DNA from: Myxococcales bacterium
GTDB taxonomy: Bacteria > Myxococcota_A > Polyangia > Fen-1088
Length of the DNA: 63,935 bases
Assembly: GCA_003142855.1 (NCBI GenBank)
Contig: PLNW01000164.1
Coordinates: 28,428-92,362, forward strand
Direction: 5' to 3'
The notes below the pieces were generated by a model that saw only the letters and a program-made list of their open reading frames with translations, had not been told where the DNA came from and did no database searches. A program made the translations under genes and the position numbers. This document shows, one piece after another, positions 25,155 through 34,090 of this stretch. Within the stretch, counting starts at the first letter, position 1; every line of letters starts with the position of its first letter.

Positions 25155-26710
25155 CAGAAGGCGACCTCTGCGCGCAGAGTGAACGCGTTGTTTCTCAAGT
25201 CAGTGGGAAGGCCGCTGACATTGCGGCCCTGGTGGTCGGAGATCCAGTCGTACTCAGCGACAAGCCGCCCGGAGAAAGCGGCAGTCTTTCCCACGAGTGC
25301 AACCGCAGCCGACACCGTCGAGATGTCCTGACTGGAGGGAACGGTCACTGCGGCCTGCCGATCGGTGCTGTCCAGGTCGGGGTTGTAGTGGTCGTAACGA
25401 AGGCCCAGCCTAAGGTGCGGGCCCAGATTCTGGACGGCGGCCACATAGTAACCCCACTCGCGCAGGTCGCGACCGAGCGGCCCATAGGGATCGGCGACCA
25501 GGAACCAGCGATCCAGGTTGGTGGCGCGCGCGAACTCGGCGTAGACCGTTGTGCTGAAGTCATTCAGGTACCGCACCGTAACCAGCGCGTCTGCACCAAC
25601 TGCATAGCGGCTGAAGTTCTGCGAAGGCTGTCCCGAGGTTCCCGGAGACACGATGAGCTCACCCGCGTTGTACTGGCCATTTTCGTTGAGGTCCTGCCAA
25701 ATCAAGGTCGGCTTGGTCGGCGATGTCCCCTTGTGAAAGCCTTTGCCAGTCAGGCCCGAGAACCCCGCTTGAACTGACACCTTGTCCGAGACCTCAGAAA
25801 CAATGCCCAGCCGCCCAGTGATGTCTTTGGCCTGATTGGGATCGCGCACCGGAAAGGTGTTTTCGCCGATCGGCTCGCCATTTTGCACCGCCAGGGCGTA
25901 GCGAACAAAGCGCCAACCTCCCGCCAGCCGCGCACCCAGGTCGTACTCGCCAGGAAACAGCGCCCTGATAAAGGTGCTGCGCTCGGTGAAAATCCTGTCT
26001 CGGTCGCGCTCCATCACCTCAAAGCCGAAGGGAATCTTGAAGAGTCCCACAGTCAGCGCCGCGAGCGGGACCGACCCGCCTGGCCATTTGACAGTGGCTT
26101 CCACATCCATCGGCCGAACCTGCGCACCGTTCACGGTATTGGCGTCGATCTCAAGCACTCCCGCCAGGTATTGCTGGTCGACGAACGCGCCCAGCCGCGC
26201 ACGACGGATCAGAAACCGGTTGTCATTCAGGGGGGCGCCGGTGGAAGAATTGATCTGGTCCTGCGAGGTCTGATTCACGTTGAGATCGGCCTGCACAAAG
26301 CCGGAGATCGTGAGCCATTGCCTTCCCTCCCTCTCCGCCTTCAGCGCAGCATCGACCTCAGCCCTCGCGTTGGTCTGGACCCGTGCTTCGGTCGCCTCGC
26401 GCGCTGACCTCTCTTCAGCCAGCTTGCGCTGCAACTCTTCGCGCAGAGTCGACAACTCCGCGCGCTGTTGCGCCAACTGGGCCGACATCTCGGCCACCTC
26501 TCTCCTAGACTCGTCGCCGGGCGATGCAACGCTCTCCGCGGGAACGGAAGCCGGCACCTGGGCAGTGGTCTGTCCAAGTGCCTTGCCGGAAGGTGCGAAC
26601 GGTGCAGCCATGCAAAGGAGCCCCCAGATCAAGGCTTGCCTTCTCGGCCGTCGGGCCCCGGATCGAACCTGGATGGCCGGGGCCACTCTGCGGAAGATAG
26701 GTGGCTGCAC
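25154..26710 (-). CDS. OprP/OprO-type phosphate-selective porin (copy 1)
   Basis: The product (518 residues from GTG) has a signal region, a coiled coil at residues ~70-130 (EMSAQLAQQRAELSTLREEL) and a 16-strand-type barrel whose sequence matches phosphate-selective porins O and P: NDNRFLIRRARLGAFVDQQY, EIDANTVNGAQVRPMDVEA and LFKIPFGFEVMERDRDRIF. It ends in Phe (AEVAF). OprP forms anion-specific trimers induced by phosphate starvation in Pseudomonas. The N-terminal coiled coil may clamp the trimer to peptidoglycan or to partners. Translationally coupled to the next lipoprotein. Confidence 0.85.
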   Translation of the reverse strand: MQPPIFRRVAPAIQVRSGARRPRRQALIWGLLCMAAPFAPSGKALGQTTAQVPASVPAESVASPGDESRREVAEMSAQLAQQRAELSTLREELQRKLAEERSAREATEARVQTNARAEVDAALKAEREGRQWLTISGFVQADLNVNQTSQDQINSSTGAPLNDNRFLIRRARLGAFVDQQYLAGVLEIDANTVNGAQVRPMDVEATVKWPGGSVPLAALTVGLFKIPFGFEVMERDRDRIFTERSTFIRALFPGEYDLGARLAGGWRFVRYALAVQNGEPIGENTFPVRDPNQAKDITGRLGIVSEVSDKVSVQAGFSGLTGKGFHKGTSPTKPTLIWQDLNENGQYNAGELIVSPGTSGQPSQNFSRYAVGADALVTVRYLNDFSTTVYAEFARATNLDRWFLVADPYGPLGRDLREWGYYVAAVQNLGPHLRLGLRYDHYNPDLDSTDRQAAVTVPSSQDISTVSAAVALVGKTAAFSGRLVAEYDWISDHQGRNVSGLPTDLRNNAFTLRAEVAF

Positions 26711-26726
26711 CGTTGTTTCTCTCGTA

Positions 26727-27281
26727 CTACTGAGCTGCGCAGGTTGGGTACAGCACCGGCGGATTGGCGCCGGGGTCCAGCGGAGTCACAGGGGAACCCG
26801 CCGGCTCCACGGCGTTGATAATGGCCAGGTGGCATTGAGTTGCGGTCAGGCCGGTACAGATATCGGTCACAACAGAGCCGGTTTCTCCATCTGAGCTACC
26901 ATCGCTCGCGTCGGCGTCGGCAGGAGCATCAACTGCGGCGTCAAACCCGCTGGGAATCGGGGCGTCTACCCCGGCATCGGCCACAGTGACAGTGCCGCCA
27001 GCCCCGCCCGTCCCAGTGCTGCCACCAACCTGGGTCGCGCCGCCACTGCCCGTAACGCCGCCAGTCTCAGTCGCTCCACCGCTACCCGTGCTGCCACCAG
27101 CGCCAGTCGTTCCACCGCCACCCGTGACGCCACCAGCGCCAGTCGCCCCACCGCTGCTCACAGTACCGCCAGCGCCGCCGAAGTGCGCCACATCAGGATT
27201 ATTGTTGCTGCTGCTGCTGCAAGCGGCCCAGCCCGTCAGAACCAGTGCGAGTCCTACTGTCGAAAGCTTAAAGAGATTCAT
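26727..27281 (-). CDS. Small lipoprotein with Gly/Thr linker (copy 1)
   Basis: The ATG at 27281 has GGAGGA upstream and begins a lipoprotein signal (LVLTGWAACSSSS). Residues ~30-100 are a GTGG-type repeat linker, then an acidic stretch, and only the last ~50 residues look folded (CTGLTATQCHLAIINAVEPA, ending YPTCAAQ). A similar Cys...IxN...YxTC tail is seen in the equivalent gene of copy 2 (49522). It lies 20 bp after the PstS-like gene. Likely a surface-exposed tethered peptide; role unknown. Confidence 0.65.
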   Translation of the reverse strand: MNLFKLSTVGLALVLTGWAACSSSSNNNPDVAHFGGAGGTVSSGGATGAGGVTGGGGTTGAGGSTGSGGATETGGVTGSGGATQVGGSTGTGGAGGTVTVADAGVDAPIPSGFDAAVDAPADADASDGSSDGETGSVVTDICTGLTATQCHLAIINAVEPAGSPVTPLDPGANPPVLYPTCAAQ

Positions 27282-27301
27282 TTTGCATTTCCTCCGATGA
27301 G

Positions 27302-28537
27302 TTACTCGCAATAACCGGTCTGGCAGCGGGTGCCACCCGTACAGTCAGCGTCCTTCGTGCAGTGTGTGGTGCAGGTGCCAGCTGCCGACGTCACCAACTT
27401 GGCAGCCTCGAAGGCGCAGGTGCAGGAAACCGGCGCGTGGTACGGGGAGAACTGGCCGCCATCCTTGTCGATCTTGACCTTCATGGCGCACTGAGGAACA
27501 TCGCCGCCCACTGCGACCGTATTGACATAGTTCACGTTCATGGTGTCGGTTGGGTCGATGGGCACCGCACCGGTCAGCCAGTTGAGAACCAGTTTCGCAT
27601 TGGCGGCGGGTTGGCCGGCGGTCAGTGGGCTGAAGAAGTGCAGCGGTCCCTGGATCATGTAGTGGCCGTCGCGCACGTTCTTCAGATCAGTGGCAGTGGC
27701 GTTCGAGTCGGCGTAGTAGGCTTTGGATTGCCCGATACCGCGGAAAGCCACTGAGCTAACCTGGGATCTCCTGGTCGCATAGAAATCTGCCGCCACGAAG
27801 CCGATCGCCTTCTGCGGATCGGGAACGGCCAACAGGGATGTCACCATGGCGCCACTTGACCCGTTGCTGATGCCCTTGAAAGCACTTTCCGGAACGCCGA
27901 TGTTCCTGGCGATAAGAATCTGGGTGCCCGAGGTTTGGCTGCGCTGCTGGATGGCGGTCTCGTCGGTGAAGTTGCCGACCCCGCTGTTCTGGCCACAGCC
28001 CCAGATAGCAGCAGCCTGCTGAGACGAGATCGACGTCGTGGTGTAGTTGGCCTTGGGCACGATGATGAGCATTGACTGCACCGGGCCGTCCCATTCGCCG
28101 ATGCTGGCGGGCTTGTCAATGCCTTGGCAGGAGAAGAAGGCGACATCGGAAATGCCGACGCTTGCCATGGTGTTGCCCGAGAGATTGCAAGAATTGGTGA
28201 CGGTCTTGGTGCTGTCAGTGGGATCGACCGTGTAGTAGTGGGCGGTGCCGCTCAGCGGCTGCGGGACCGGATTGTCTTGTGGAGGCGAAACCGAGGACAC
28301 GCCGAGGCACGAGGAAATCGGGTCATAGACGATTGATACATTCTGCTTCGCCTTGATCTGCACAGCAAGCTGGCTGAGGATGGGCTCGAACGCGCTGCTG
28401 CCCGCCATAAAGATGGGGTTGGGAAGCACCGAGGTGTCGTTGCAAGCCACTGTGGTGGCCTGGGCGAGAGCTGTTGATGCGCTGAGCACCATTCCCGCCG
28501 CACCGGTTAAGGCTACGATCTGTTTTCTAAAGGTCAT
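27302..28537 (-). CDS. PstS-like substrate-binding protein (copy 1)
   Basis: The 411-residue product has a cleavable signal peptide (STALAQA) and a PBP-superfamily fold: FMAGSSAFEPILSQLAVQI near the start, where GSS-type loops bind phosphate, and ISNGSSGAMVTSLLAV near the middle. The C-terminus carries VPQCAMKVKID and a Cys-rich tail ending CQTGYCE, absent from ordinary PstS. The paralogue at 48240 shares VRDGHYMIQGPLHF-like and tail motifs. No PstC, PstA or PstB accompanies it, so it may deliver ligand to or from outer-membrane partners. It heads the block behind a Pho-box-like array. Confidence 0.75.
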   Translation of the reverse strand: MTFRKQIVALTGAAGMVLSASTALAQATTVACNDTSVLPNPIFMAGSSAFEPILSQLAVQIKAKQNVSIVYDPISSCLGVSSVSPPQDNPVPQPLSGTAHYYTVDPTDSTKTVTNSCNLSGNTMASVGISDVAFFSCQGIDKPASIGEWDGPVQSMLIIVPKANYTTTSISSQQAAAIWGCGQNSGVGNFTDETAIQQRSQTSGTQILIARNIGVPESAFKGISNGSSGAMVTSLLAVPDPQKAIGFVAADFYATRRSQVSSVAFRGIGQSKAYYADSNATATDLKNVRDGHYMIQGPLHFFSPLTAGQPAANAKLVLNWLTGAVPIDPTDTMNVNYVNTVAVGGDVPQCAMKVKIDKDGGQFSPYHAPVSCTCAFEAAKLVTSAAGTCTTHCTKDADCTGGTRCQTGYCE

Positions 28538-28611
28538 GGCAATCCTGCCTCCATTTCAGGCCCGGCAAACCCGGGCCGCGGCGGAACCATAGCGAGATGC
28601 CCGGAAAGCCG

Positions 28612-28662
28612 TTGCGACGGATTTGCAGCGGATTTGTTACAGGATTGCAACGGCGTTACCGC
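28612..28662 (-). promoter_or_regulatory. Five-unit Pho-box-like array
   Basis: TTGCGAC, TTGCAGC, TTGTTAC, TTGCAAC and TTACCGC occur at exact 11-bp steps. The array lies in the divergent region, 75 bp from the PstS-like start and 110 bp from the protease start. Tandem 7+4 units are what PhoB-type dimers bind. It is the longest array in the window and the likely control point of the copy 1 block. Confidence 0.65.
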
Positions 28663-28771
28663 ACGCGCGGCAACGCACAGGTTTTGCGCAGAATTGACGA
28701 GGATTTCACCAAGCGGCTCCCGTTGCGATGCTACGGTTGTCTGCTGCCGTGACGGATTCGGAACCGCTTCT

Positions 28772-29713
28772 ATGAGAGTGCGAACCACCCTGGTGATGGC
28801 CCTGGTGGCGGCGGGCTTGCCTGCTCTGCCCCAACCTGCCGCGGCCTACGTCCGCACCATGACCGAGTCAGGCGCGTCCACGGCATGGAAGACGCCTTGT
28901 GTGACCATGGAATTTTCCTTGGGCGCCCCTCCGCCCGAGTTGGATGCTCAGGGATACCTCAGTGCAGCTCAAGCAGCGGGCGCGGCCTGGAGTCAGGCCT
29001 CGCTTGACGGGATCAACCGATGCACCAACGTGATCTTCGCCGTGGTGTCGGTCCCTGATGTCGCTGGCAAGGTTGGCCTCGACTACCACAATCGATTGAT
29101 CTTCCGCCAGGGCCAGTGGTGCAGCGATCCGCTGCCCAAAGATGGCAGCTGCTATGACCCAAGTGCCTTGGCTCTCACTTCTGTCTTCCAGAATACCGAT
29201 ACCGGGGAGATTCTCGACGCTGACCTGGAAATGAATGCCACTGACTATACCTGGGGCGACTTCGTGGCCCATCCTGAGCAAAGCAACATCCAGGATTTCC
29301 AGGGGGCGATCACCCACGAGTTCGGCCATGTCATCGGCTTGAGCCACACCTGCTTCAGCCCCGGCGGAACCTTTGCCGACGGCACGCTCATCCCGCGACC
29401 GACGGACAACCAGGGCAACCCGGTACCCGATTGCGGCCCAGACAATCCACCGGCCATCACGCAGGCCACGATGTACGTCTCGGTGGCCACCCCGAGCGCA
29501 GAGTATGAACTGCGCAGCTTGTCGCCCGACGACATGCAAGCCGCGTGCGGCATCTATCCCTTTGCCACCAACTTTGAGTGTGTCGCGCCGTCGAGACTTG
29601 GCTCCACATCAGATGGTGGCTGCTCCTACTCGGGGCTGACAGGACGTGACTCTGTCGCTGGCGTGCTGGCGATCCTCGCGCTCGGCCTGGCTTTCCGTCG
29701 TCGGCGTTGGTAG
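28772..29713 (+). CDS. Matrixin-type metalloprotease with MYXO-CTERM-like tail
   Basis: The product from ATG 28772 is 313 residues. It has a signal peptide (LPALPQPAAA), a catalytic domain with the metzincin zinc motif THEFGHVIGLSH (HExxHxxGxxH), a downstream Met in QATMYVS consistent with the Met-turn, and LSPDDMQAACGIYP typical of matrixins. The tail has a Cys, a hydrophobic segment (VAGVLAILALGLAF) and RRRRW, a MYXO-CTERM-like sorting signal. It is probably an exported, surface-anchored zinc endopeptidase. It shares its upstream region with the PstS-like gene, which suggests phosphate-linked expression. Confidence 0.82.
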   Translation: MRVRTTLVMALVAAGLPALPQPAAAYVRTMTESGASTAWKTPCVTMEFSLGAPPPELDAQGYLSAAQAAGAAWSQASLDGINRCTNVIFAVVSVPDVAGKVGLDYHNRLIFRQGQWCSDPLPKDGSCYDPSALALTSVFQNTDTGEILDADLEMNATDYTWGDFVAHPEQSNIQDFQGAITHEFGHVIGLSHTCFSPGGTFADGTLIPRPTDNQGNPVPDCGPDNPPAITQATMYVSVATPSAEYELRSLSPDDMQAACGIYPFATNFECVAPSRLGSTSDGGCSYSGLTGRDSVAGVLAILALGLAFRRRRW

Positions 29714-30000
29714 CGCAAAGCCTGGCTCACGGCTCTGCGCAGCCCCCGCGTGCCTCTTTCACCTGCGGCGACAGTTCCCGTAGGCAGGCCGCGGGACAGG
29801 TCGGAGGCTTGGTTGACAAGCGGCCGGATAGTACGCGCGCAAACCCGCGTTTCCTGCCATGGTCTGCGCCAATTGTGGCCTGTCACGCGGCAGTCACTAA
29901 GTTGTAGCAAATCCCTCACCCAATTCCCGCGGCAAACCCGCGTAGAAAGCAGCCGCACAAGGCCTGCTGGCCAGCTGACTATCCTCGTGGCTGACAATTC
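29714..30000. other. Intergenic region with repeats
   Basis: Apart from the Pho-box-like array at 29880, this region contains a direct repeat GCAAACCCGCGT at about 29839-29851 and 29931-29943. No gene is evident. It should hold the promoter of the propeller lipoprotein at 30001. Confidence 0.4.
29880..29908 (+). promoter_or_regulatory. Pho-box-like array before propeller lipoprotein 1
   Basis: CTGTCAC, CAGTCAC and TTGTAGC lie at 11-bp intervals. The first unit differs by one base from the E. coli half-site CTGTCAT. The array lies about 95 bp before the ATG at 30001. Confidence 0.6.
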
Positions 30001-32058
30001 ATGAACCCGACTATCCCCCAATGCTCAGGAATCTGCGCGGCGCTGGTGGCGCTGGTGTGCGGTCTTTGGGGCTGCGGCAGCAGCGCCAAGACACCCATCG
30101 TCGAGGCGGGTGGTTCAACCCTCGATGCGGTTGTTTCCAGCCTCGATGCGGGCGGTCCCAGCGTCGATGCGGGCGTTGACAGCGGCACGATTGATGCCCC
30201 GACATGCCCGGCCTCCTGCGACGACAAGAACGACTGCACCATCGATAGCTGCGATCCCAACACGTTCCAGTGTGTCCACACAGTCGTGGCTGACGGGCAG
30301 AGCTGCGAGGATGGCAGTCCTTGCACGATCCACGATGTCTGCCAAGGTGGCCTTTGCTATTCGGGACCGAACAAGACCTGTGGGGCAAGCGATCAGTGCC
30401 ACGAAGCTGGGGTGTGCAGCCCCAGGACCGGCGAGTGCAGCAACCCCAATTCTGCGAACGGAAAATCCTGCGACGACGGGCTGAAGTGCACAACGGCGGA
30501 TCAGTGCTCGAGCGGCGTGTGCCAGGGGACACCCTTCTGTCCGAGCTTTGCAGCCTGCGACCCGACTACGGGCATTTGCGATGGGTCCGTGTTCCCCACC
30601 GCCCTCTCCGAGCAACTCTGCGAGAACGGGAGCGGACCGACGAACAGCAACGGCCTGGTGCGAACGCCTGACGGACAGATCTTTGCGGTCGGCACCTTCT
30701 TCAATACAACGAACCTAGGCAGCGGGCCTGTCGCCACGGTGTCGCCGAGCGACCCGAGCAACTCCGCGATCTTCATGGCCAAGCTCGACCCGAGCACGGA
30801 CAAGGCGACCTGGACAAAAACCTTTCTCGGTTCGAAGACGCAGGGGATCACGGGCGTTGCGGTGAACGGCTCTGGCCAGCTTGGACTTCTGGGTTCCTTC
30901 TCGGGAAACATTACGGTGGGTGACACCCTCCTGGAGCAGTCCGGTGCGGCAGAGTGGTACATCCTCGGGGCCAGCTCGACGGACGGCAGTGGGCAGTGGG
31001 CTCGGCGGGTCGGTTTTTCCACCAGCAAGGTGCAATCAACGGGGTTGAGCGGAATAGCCGGAGATCCCCAGGGAGCCACGTTTGTCCTATGCGGGACTGC
31101 AAACCAATCTGGCACGGATCTCTCGCCGTCGCTCCAGGGAAATGCACAGTGGCAAGGTGGCACTGACATCGTTCTGGCGGGTCTGGACGGTGCGACCGGA
31201 GACACCCTGTGGGCGGCGCAGGTGGGCGGCAACAATGACGAGACCTGTGCCGGGGTGGCCGTGGACGGGCAATCAAACACGTACGTCGTAGGCAGCTACC
31301 GGTTCGCCAGTGTCGTGAGGTTGGGCAATCTAGCCCCGCTGCCCACAGTGAACGACCCGAAGGCCGTCGGGCTGTTCGTGGCCAAGCTGGGTCGGCAAAG
31401 TCCGTTCGGCGTTGCCGATGCAGGTGCCGAAGATTCGTCCGGCGCTGCCGATGCGGGTGCTCAAGATTCGTCCAGCCTTCTCAACGCACTCTGGGCCGTG
31501 CCTTTCGCCGAGGGGAGGCAGGGGATCGTTCCTGTGATGCTTGCGCTCGGTTCCGATCTCGTGGTGGCGGGCACCATTCCATCTGGAGGGCTGGTTTTGG
31601 GCGGCGTGGACCTGAGTGCCTCCGACATCTTCGTCGCAAGGCTCGATGGCGCCACGGGAAGTCCAGTCTGGATCAAGGGCATTGGCAAAGCCGCGAACGC
31701 GACGGTGACGGCCCTGGCGGAACGCGCGAACGGGGGACTTCTGCTGACCGGGAGCTACTCCAAAGCATTCACACTGGGAATGGCGAACCTGCCCGTGCCT
31801 CATGACGGTGGTCAAGGGACCTTTGTGGCCGAGCTGGACAGCGACGGAAATGTTCTGGCGGCCAAAGGCTACGGAGATCCGACCCACTCCAACTATGCCC
31901 TGGGGGTGATTGGCCGGACGGGCGGGACTGATGCGGAAAATGGCAGCTTGCTCATGCTCCAGTTCCAGGGAGGGCTGGATCTGGGTCAGCCAATTGGCGC
32001 GATCAGTCCCAGTACTCCCACAACTCCGGCGATCTGTATCACGACGCTAGCGCCCTAG
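30001..32058 (+). CDS. Cys-rich plus propeller-repeat lipoprotein 1
   Basis: The 685-residue product has a lipobox (GLWGC). Residues ~60-200 are a Cys-rich region with repeated CDD...C...C units (CDDKNDCTIDSCDPNTFQC, CEDGSPCTIHDVC) like those common in myxobacterial surface proteins. The remainder is an SBBP-type beta-propeller with blades such as GGTDIVLAGLDGATGDTLWA and NDETCAGVAVDGQSNTYVVG. Three paralogues occur at 32174, 34091 and 45020. No enzyme motif is seen; an adhesive or ligand-binding surface role is inferred. No ribosome site is obvious at the ATG. Confidence 0.7.
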   Translation: MNPTIPQCSGICAALVALVCGLWGCGSSAKTPIVEAGGSTLDAVVSSLDAGGPSVDAGVDSGTIDAPTCPASCDDKNDCTIDSCDPNTFQCVHTVVADGQSCEDGSPCTIHDVCQGGLCYSGPNKTCGASDQCHEAGVCSPRTGECSNPNSANGKSCDDGLKCTTADQCSSGVCQGTPFCPSFAACDPTTGICDGSVFPTALSEQLCENGSGPTNSNGLVRTPDGQIFAVGTFFNTTNLGSGPVATVSPSDPSNSAIFMAKLDPSTDKATWTKTFLGSKTQGITGVAVNGSGQLGLLGSFSGNITVGDTLLEQSGAAEWYILGASSTDGSGQWARRVGFSTSKVQSTGLSGIAGDPQGATFVLCGTANQSGTDLSPSLQGNAQWQGGTDIVLAGLDGATGDTLWAAQVGGNNDETCAGVAVDGQSNTYVVGSYRFASVVRLGNLAPLPTVNDPKAVGLFVAKLGRQSPFGVADAGAEDSSGAADAGAQDSSSLLNALWAVPFAEGRQGIVPVMLALGSDLVVAGTIPSGGLVLGGVDLSASDIFVARLDGATGSPVWIKGIGKAANATVTALAERANGGLLLTGSYSKAFTLGMANLPVPHDGGQGTFVAELDSDGNVLAAKGYGDPTHSNYALGVIGRTGGTDAENGSLLMLQFQGGLDLGQPIGAISPSTPTTPAICITTLAP

Positions 32059-32173
32059 CGGACGTCTTGAGATGACTACAAGGCGAAAAATGCTTCACCA
32101 GGGCCGGGCACCGGCAGCGGTATCTATGCCCAAAACTAATCCCCGGCAGGGGCCCAACCACAGCGAGGAAAAC

Positions 32174-34033
32174 ATGATTCGACACACACGACCAAGGACC
32201 AGGACTTGCAACACACTCTCGTTGACCGTGGCGGCGTTGGCCGTACTCACCGCCGGCTGCAGTTCAAGTTCTTCCAGCAATCCGCCACTCCCGGATGCAA
32301 GCCCACCCAAGCTCGACACAGCGCCAGCGATGCTGCCGGATGCAAGCCTGCCGAATCTCGATATAGCGCCAGTGCAGGTGCCGGATGCAAGCCTGCCGAA
32401 TCTCGACACGGCGCCAGCGATGCTGCCGGATGCAACTCCACCCAAACTCGATACCAACCCACCGGACGCGCCGGCGGATCTTCCGCTAGCGACCGGCGAG
32501 GCCGGCGGCAAAGAGGCTGGAACCGGAGGAACAGGGGGCAGCGATGGCTCGGTCGATCGTCCCTCCACCGGTCCGGACGCAGCGGACACGTCGGGCGATG
32601 GCGGAAGTGAGGACGGGGGCGATGGCGGAGTCGCCTGCGCGACCCCCAAGGCGACCTGGGAGTATAATGTGCAGGCCTTTTGGGATATCGCGTGGGACAA
32701 GGATGGAAGCCTGATCACGGCAGCGAGCTATTTCCCGCTGGTTACCCCGGCCGTATTCGGTTCAAAGCCCGTGACGAGCTACGGCAGCGCAGACATGCTT
32801 GTCGCGAAGATCGACCCGAGCTCAGGTAACGCATCTTGGGTCGTCACCGCGGGCGATGACCAGGACCAGAACGTCACCAGCGCTGCGGTCAGCAGTGCTG
32901 GCCCAGGCGTGATCGGCACCTTTATGGGAAGCCTGGACGTCTTCAGTGGAAACCAGCCAAGCAAGGTCATTGTCAACTCGGGAACAACCCCAGTCGACTT
33001 CATTGCGGGATTGAACGACACCGACGGCAGTGGGCTTTGGGCCCAAAAGGTCAACCTGGGCAATGGCGGGCTCAGCGCAATCGCCAGCCAGCCAGGAAAA
33101 GATTCTCTCGTCGTGTGCGGTTCCGCAACGAACAACGCCGCAAGCCTTGCCGCAACGGGAACCACCACCGCCCCTGGAACGCCGGGTGGCGGCGCGGACG
33201 TGGTGGTGGCGGCCATAAAGGCCAGCGATGGCAGCGTCCTTTGGTCGCACCTGTTTGGCGGTGCACTGGACCAGATGTGCACCTCGGCTGCGCTTGATGA
33301 CAATGGCAACGCGATCTTTGCCGGAACCTACGCCGGCGTCCTGGACTTCGGCCCCGGAGCGTTATCTCCCGCGCCGACTGGCGCGCAGGACATGATTCTG
33401 TGGGTTGCCAAGTTCAACGGCGCGACCGGGGCAACCATGGCTGCCAAGGCGTTCGGAACGACAGGAAAATTGGAGGCCGACGGTCTAGCGTCTGATGCCC
33501 AGGGGAACGTGATCTTGTCTGGATCACTGTTCGCCCCGGTGACCTTCGGAAGCAAGACGCTCACGCCGCTCGGAGCAAACGACGCTTTTGTAACGAAACT
33601 GGATGCCAGCCTAGTGCCCATCTGGGCTCGGCGCTGGGGAGGTTCCTCGGGCTCGGCCACCGCCGGGAACGTGGCCGTGGACTCAAATGGAAATGCAACC
33701 GTCGTGGGCCAGTTCAACCACACGATCGATGTGGGCCCGGGGAACACCATCATGACATCAACTGCTACTACGGCGATGGGCATGAATCCGTTCATTGTGA
33801 GCCTGAATGGGGCTACCGGCGAGACCCTGTGCGCGCACGCCTACGGTGACGCGGGCGTCAAGGGGGCAAAGGCCACAGCCGTGGCCGTGAACCGCCAGGC
33901 CACTGGCGCGAATCAGGACGCTGTTGCCGTCGTCGGCACTTTCCTTCCGGCGATCAACTTTGGGCTGACCACACCGCTTGTGACACCTGACCAGATGTCG
34001 GTCGGTGGCAACGCGTTCCTGTTGCGCATGTAG
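32174..34033 (+). CDS. Propeller-repeat lipoprotein 2
   Basis: The ATG at 32174 has GAGGAA upstream; a longer frame to 32072 lacks one. The 619-residue product has lipobox LTAGC followed by a Ser run, four 15-residue Pro/Asp repeats (32291-32470), a Gly/Ser linker, and a propeller with blades like AYGDAGVKGAKATAVAVN and LDFGPGALSPAP. The blade GGALDQMCTSAALDDNGNAI matches paralogues in 34091 and 45020. Likely displayed on the cell surface on a stalk. Same direction as its neighbours and probably co-regulated. Confidence 0.7.
   Translation: MIRHTRPRTRTCNTLSLTVAALAVLTAGCSSSSSSNPPLPDASPPKLDTAPAMLPDASLPNLDIAPVQVPDASLPNLDTAPAMLPDATPPKLDTNPPDAPADLPLATGEAGGKEAGTGGTGGSDGSVDRPSTGPDAADTSGDGGSEDGGDGGVACATPKATWEYNVQAFWDIAWDKDGSLITAASYFPLVTPAVFGSKPVTSYGSADMLVAKIDPSSGNASWVVTAGDDQDQNVTSAAVSSAGPGVIGTFMGSLDVFSGNQPSKVIVNSGTTPVDFIAGLNDTDGSGLWAQKVNLGNGGLSAIASQPGKDSLVVCGSATNNAASLAATGTTTAPGTPGGGADVVVAAIKASDGSVLWSHLFGGALDQMCTSAALDDNGNAIFAGTYAGVLDFGPGALSPAPTGAQDMILWVAKFNGATGATMAAKAFGTTGKLEADGLASDAQGNVILSGSLFAPVTFGSKTLTPLGANDAFVTKLDASLVPIWARRWGGSSGSATAGNVAVDSNGNATVVGQFNHTIDVGPGNTIMTSTATTAMGMNPFIVSLNGATGETLCAHAYGDAGVKGAKATAVAVNRQATGANQDAVAVVGTFLPAINFGLTTPLVTPDQMSVGGNAFLLRM
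32291..32470 (+). repeat. Four 45-bp tandem coding repeats
   Basis: Each unit encodes a 15-residue Pro-rich peptide: PDASPPKLDTAPAML, PDASLPNLDIAPVQV, PDASLPNLDTAPAML, PDATPPKLDTNPPDA. They form the extended stalk after the lipid anchor, and the near-identical DNA suggests recent expansion. Confidence 0.8.
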
Positions 34034-34090
34034 CTTGCTCGTAGGCAGCGCCTCGGCGCTGACCCGCTCACCATCATAGGCATTCCAACC

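Noticed and set aside
18680..28537. SusCD-type polysaccharide utilisation locus
   Set aside because: No SusD homology, glycosidase or anti-sigma gene in the module; porin and PstS-like genes point to phosphate instead.
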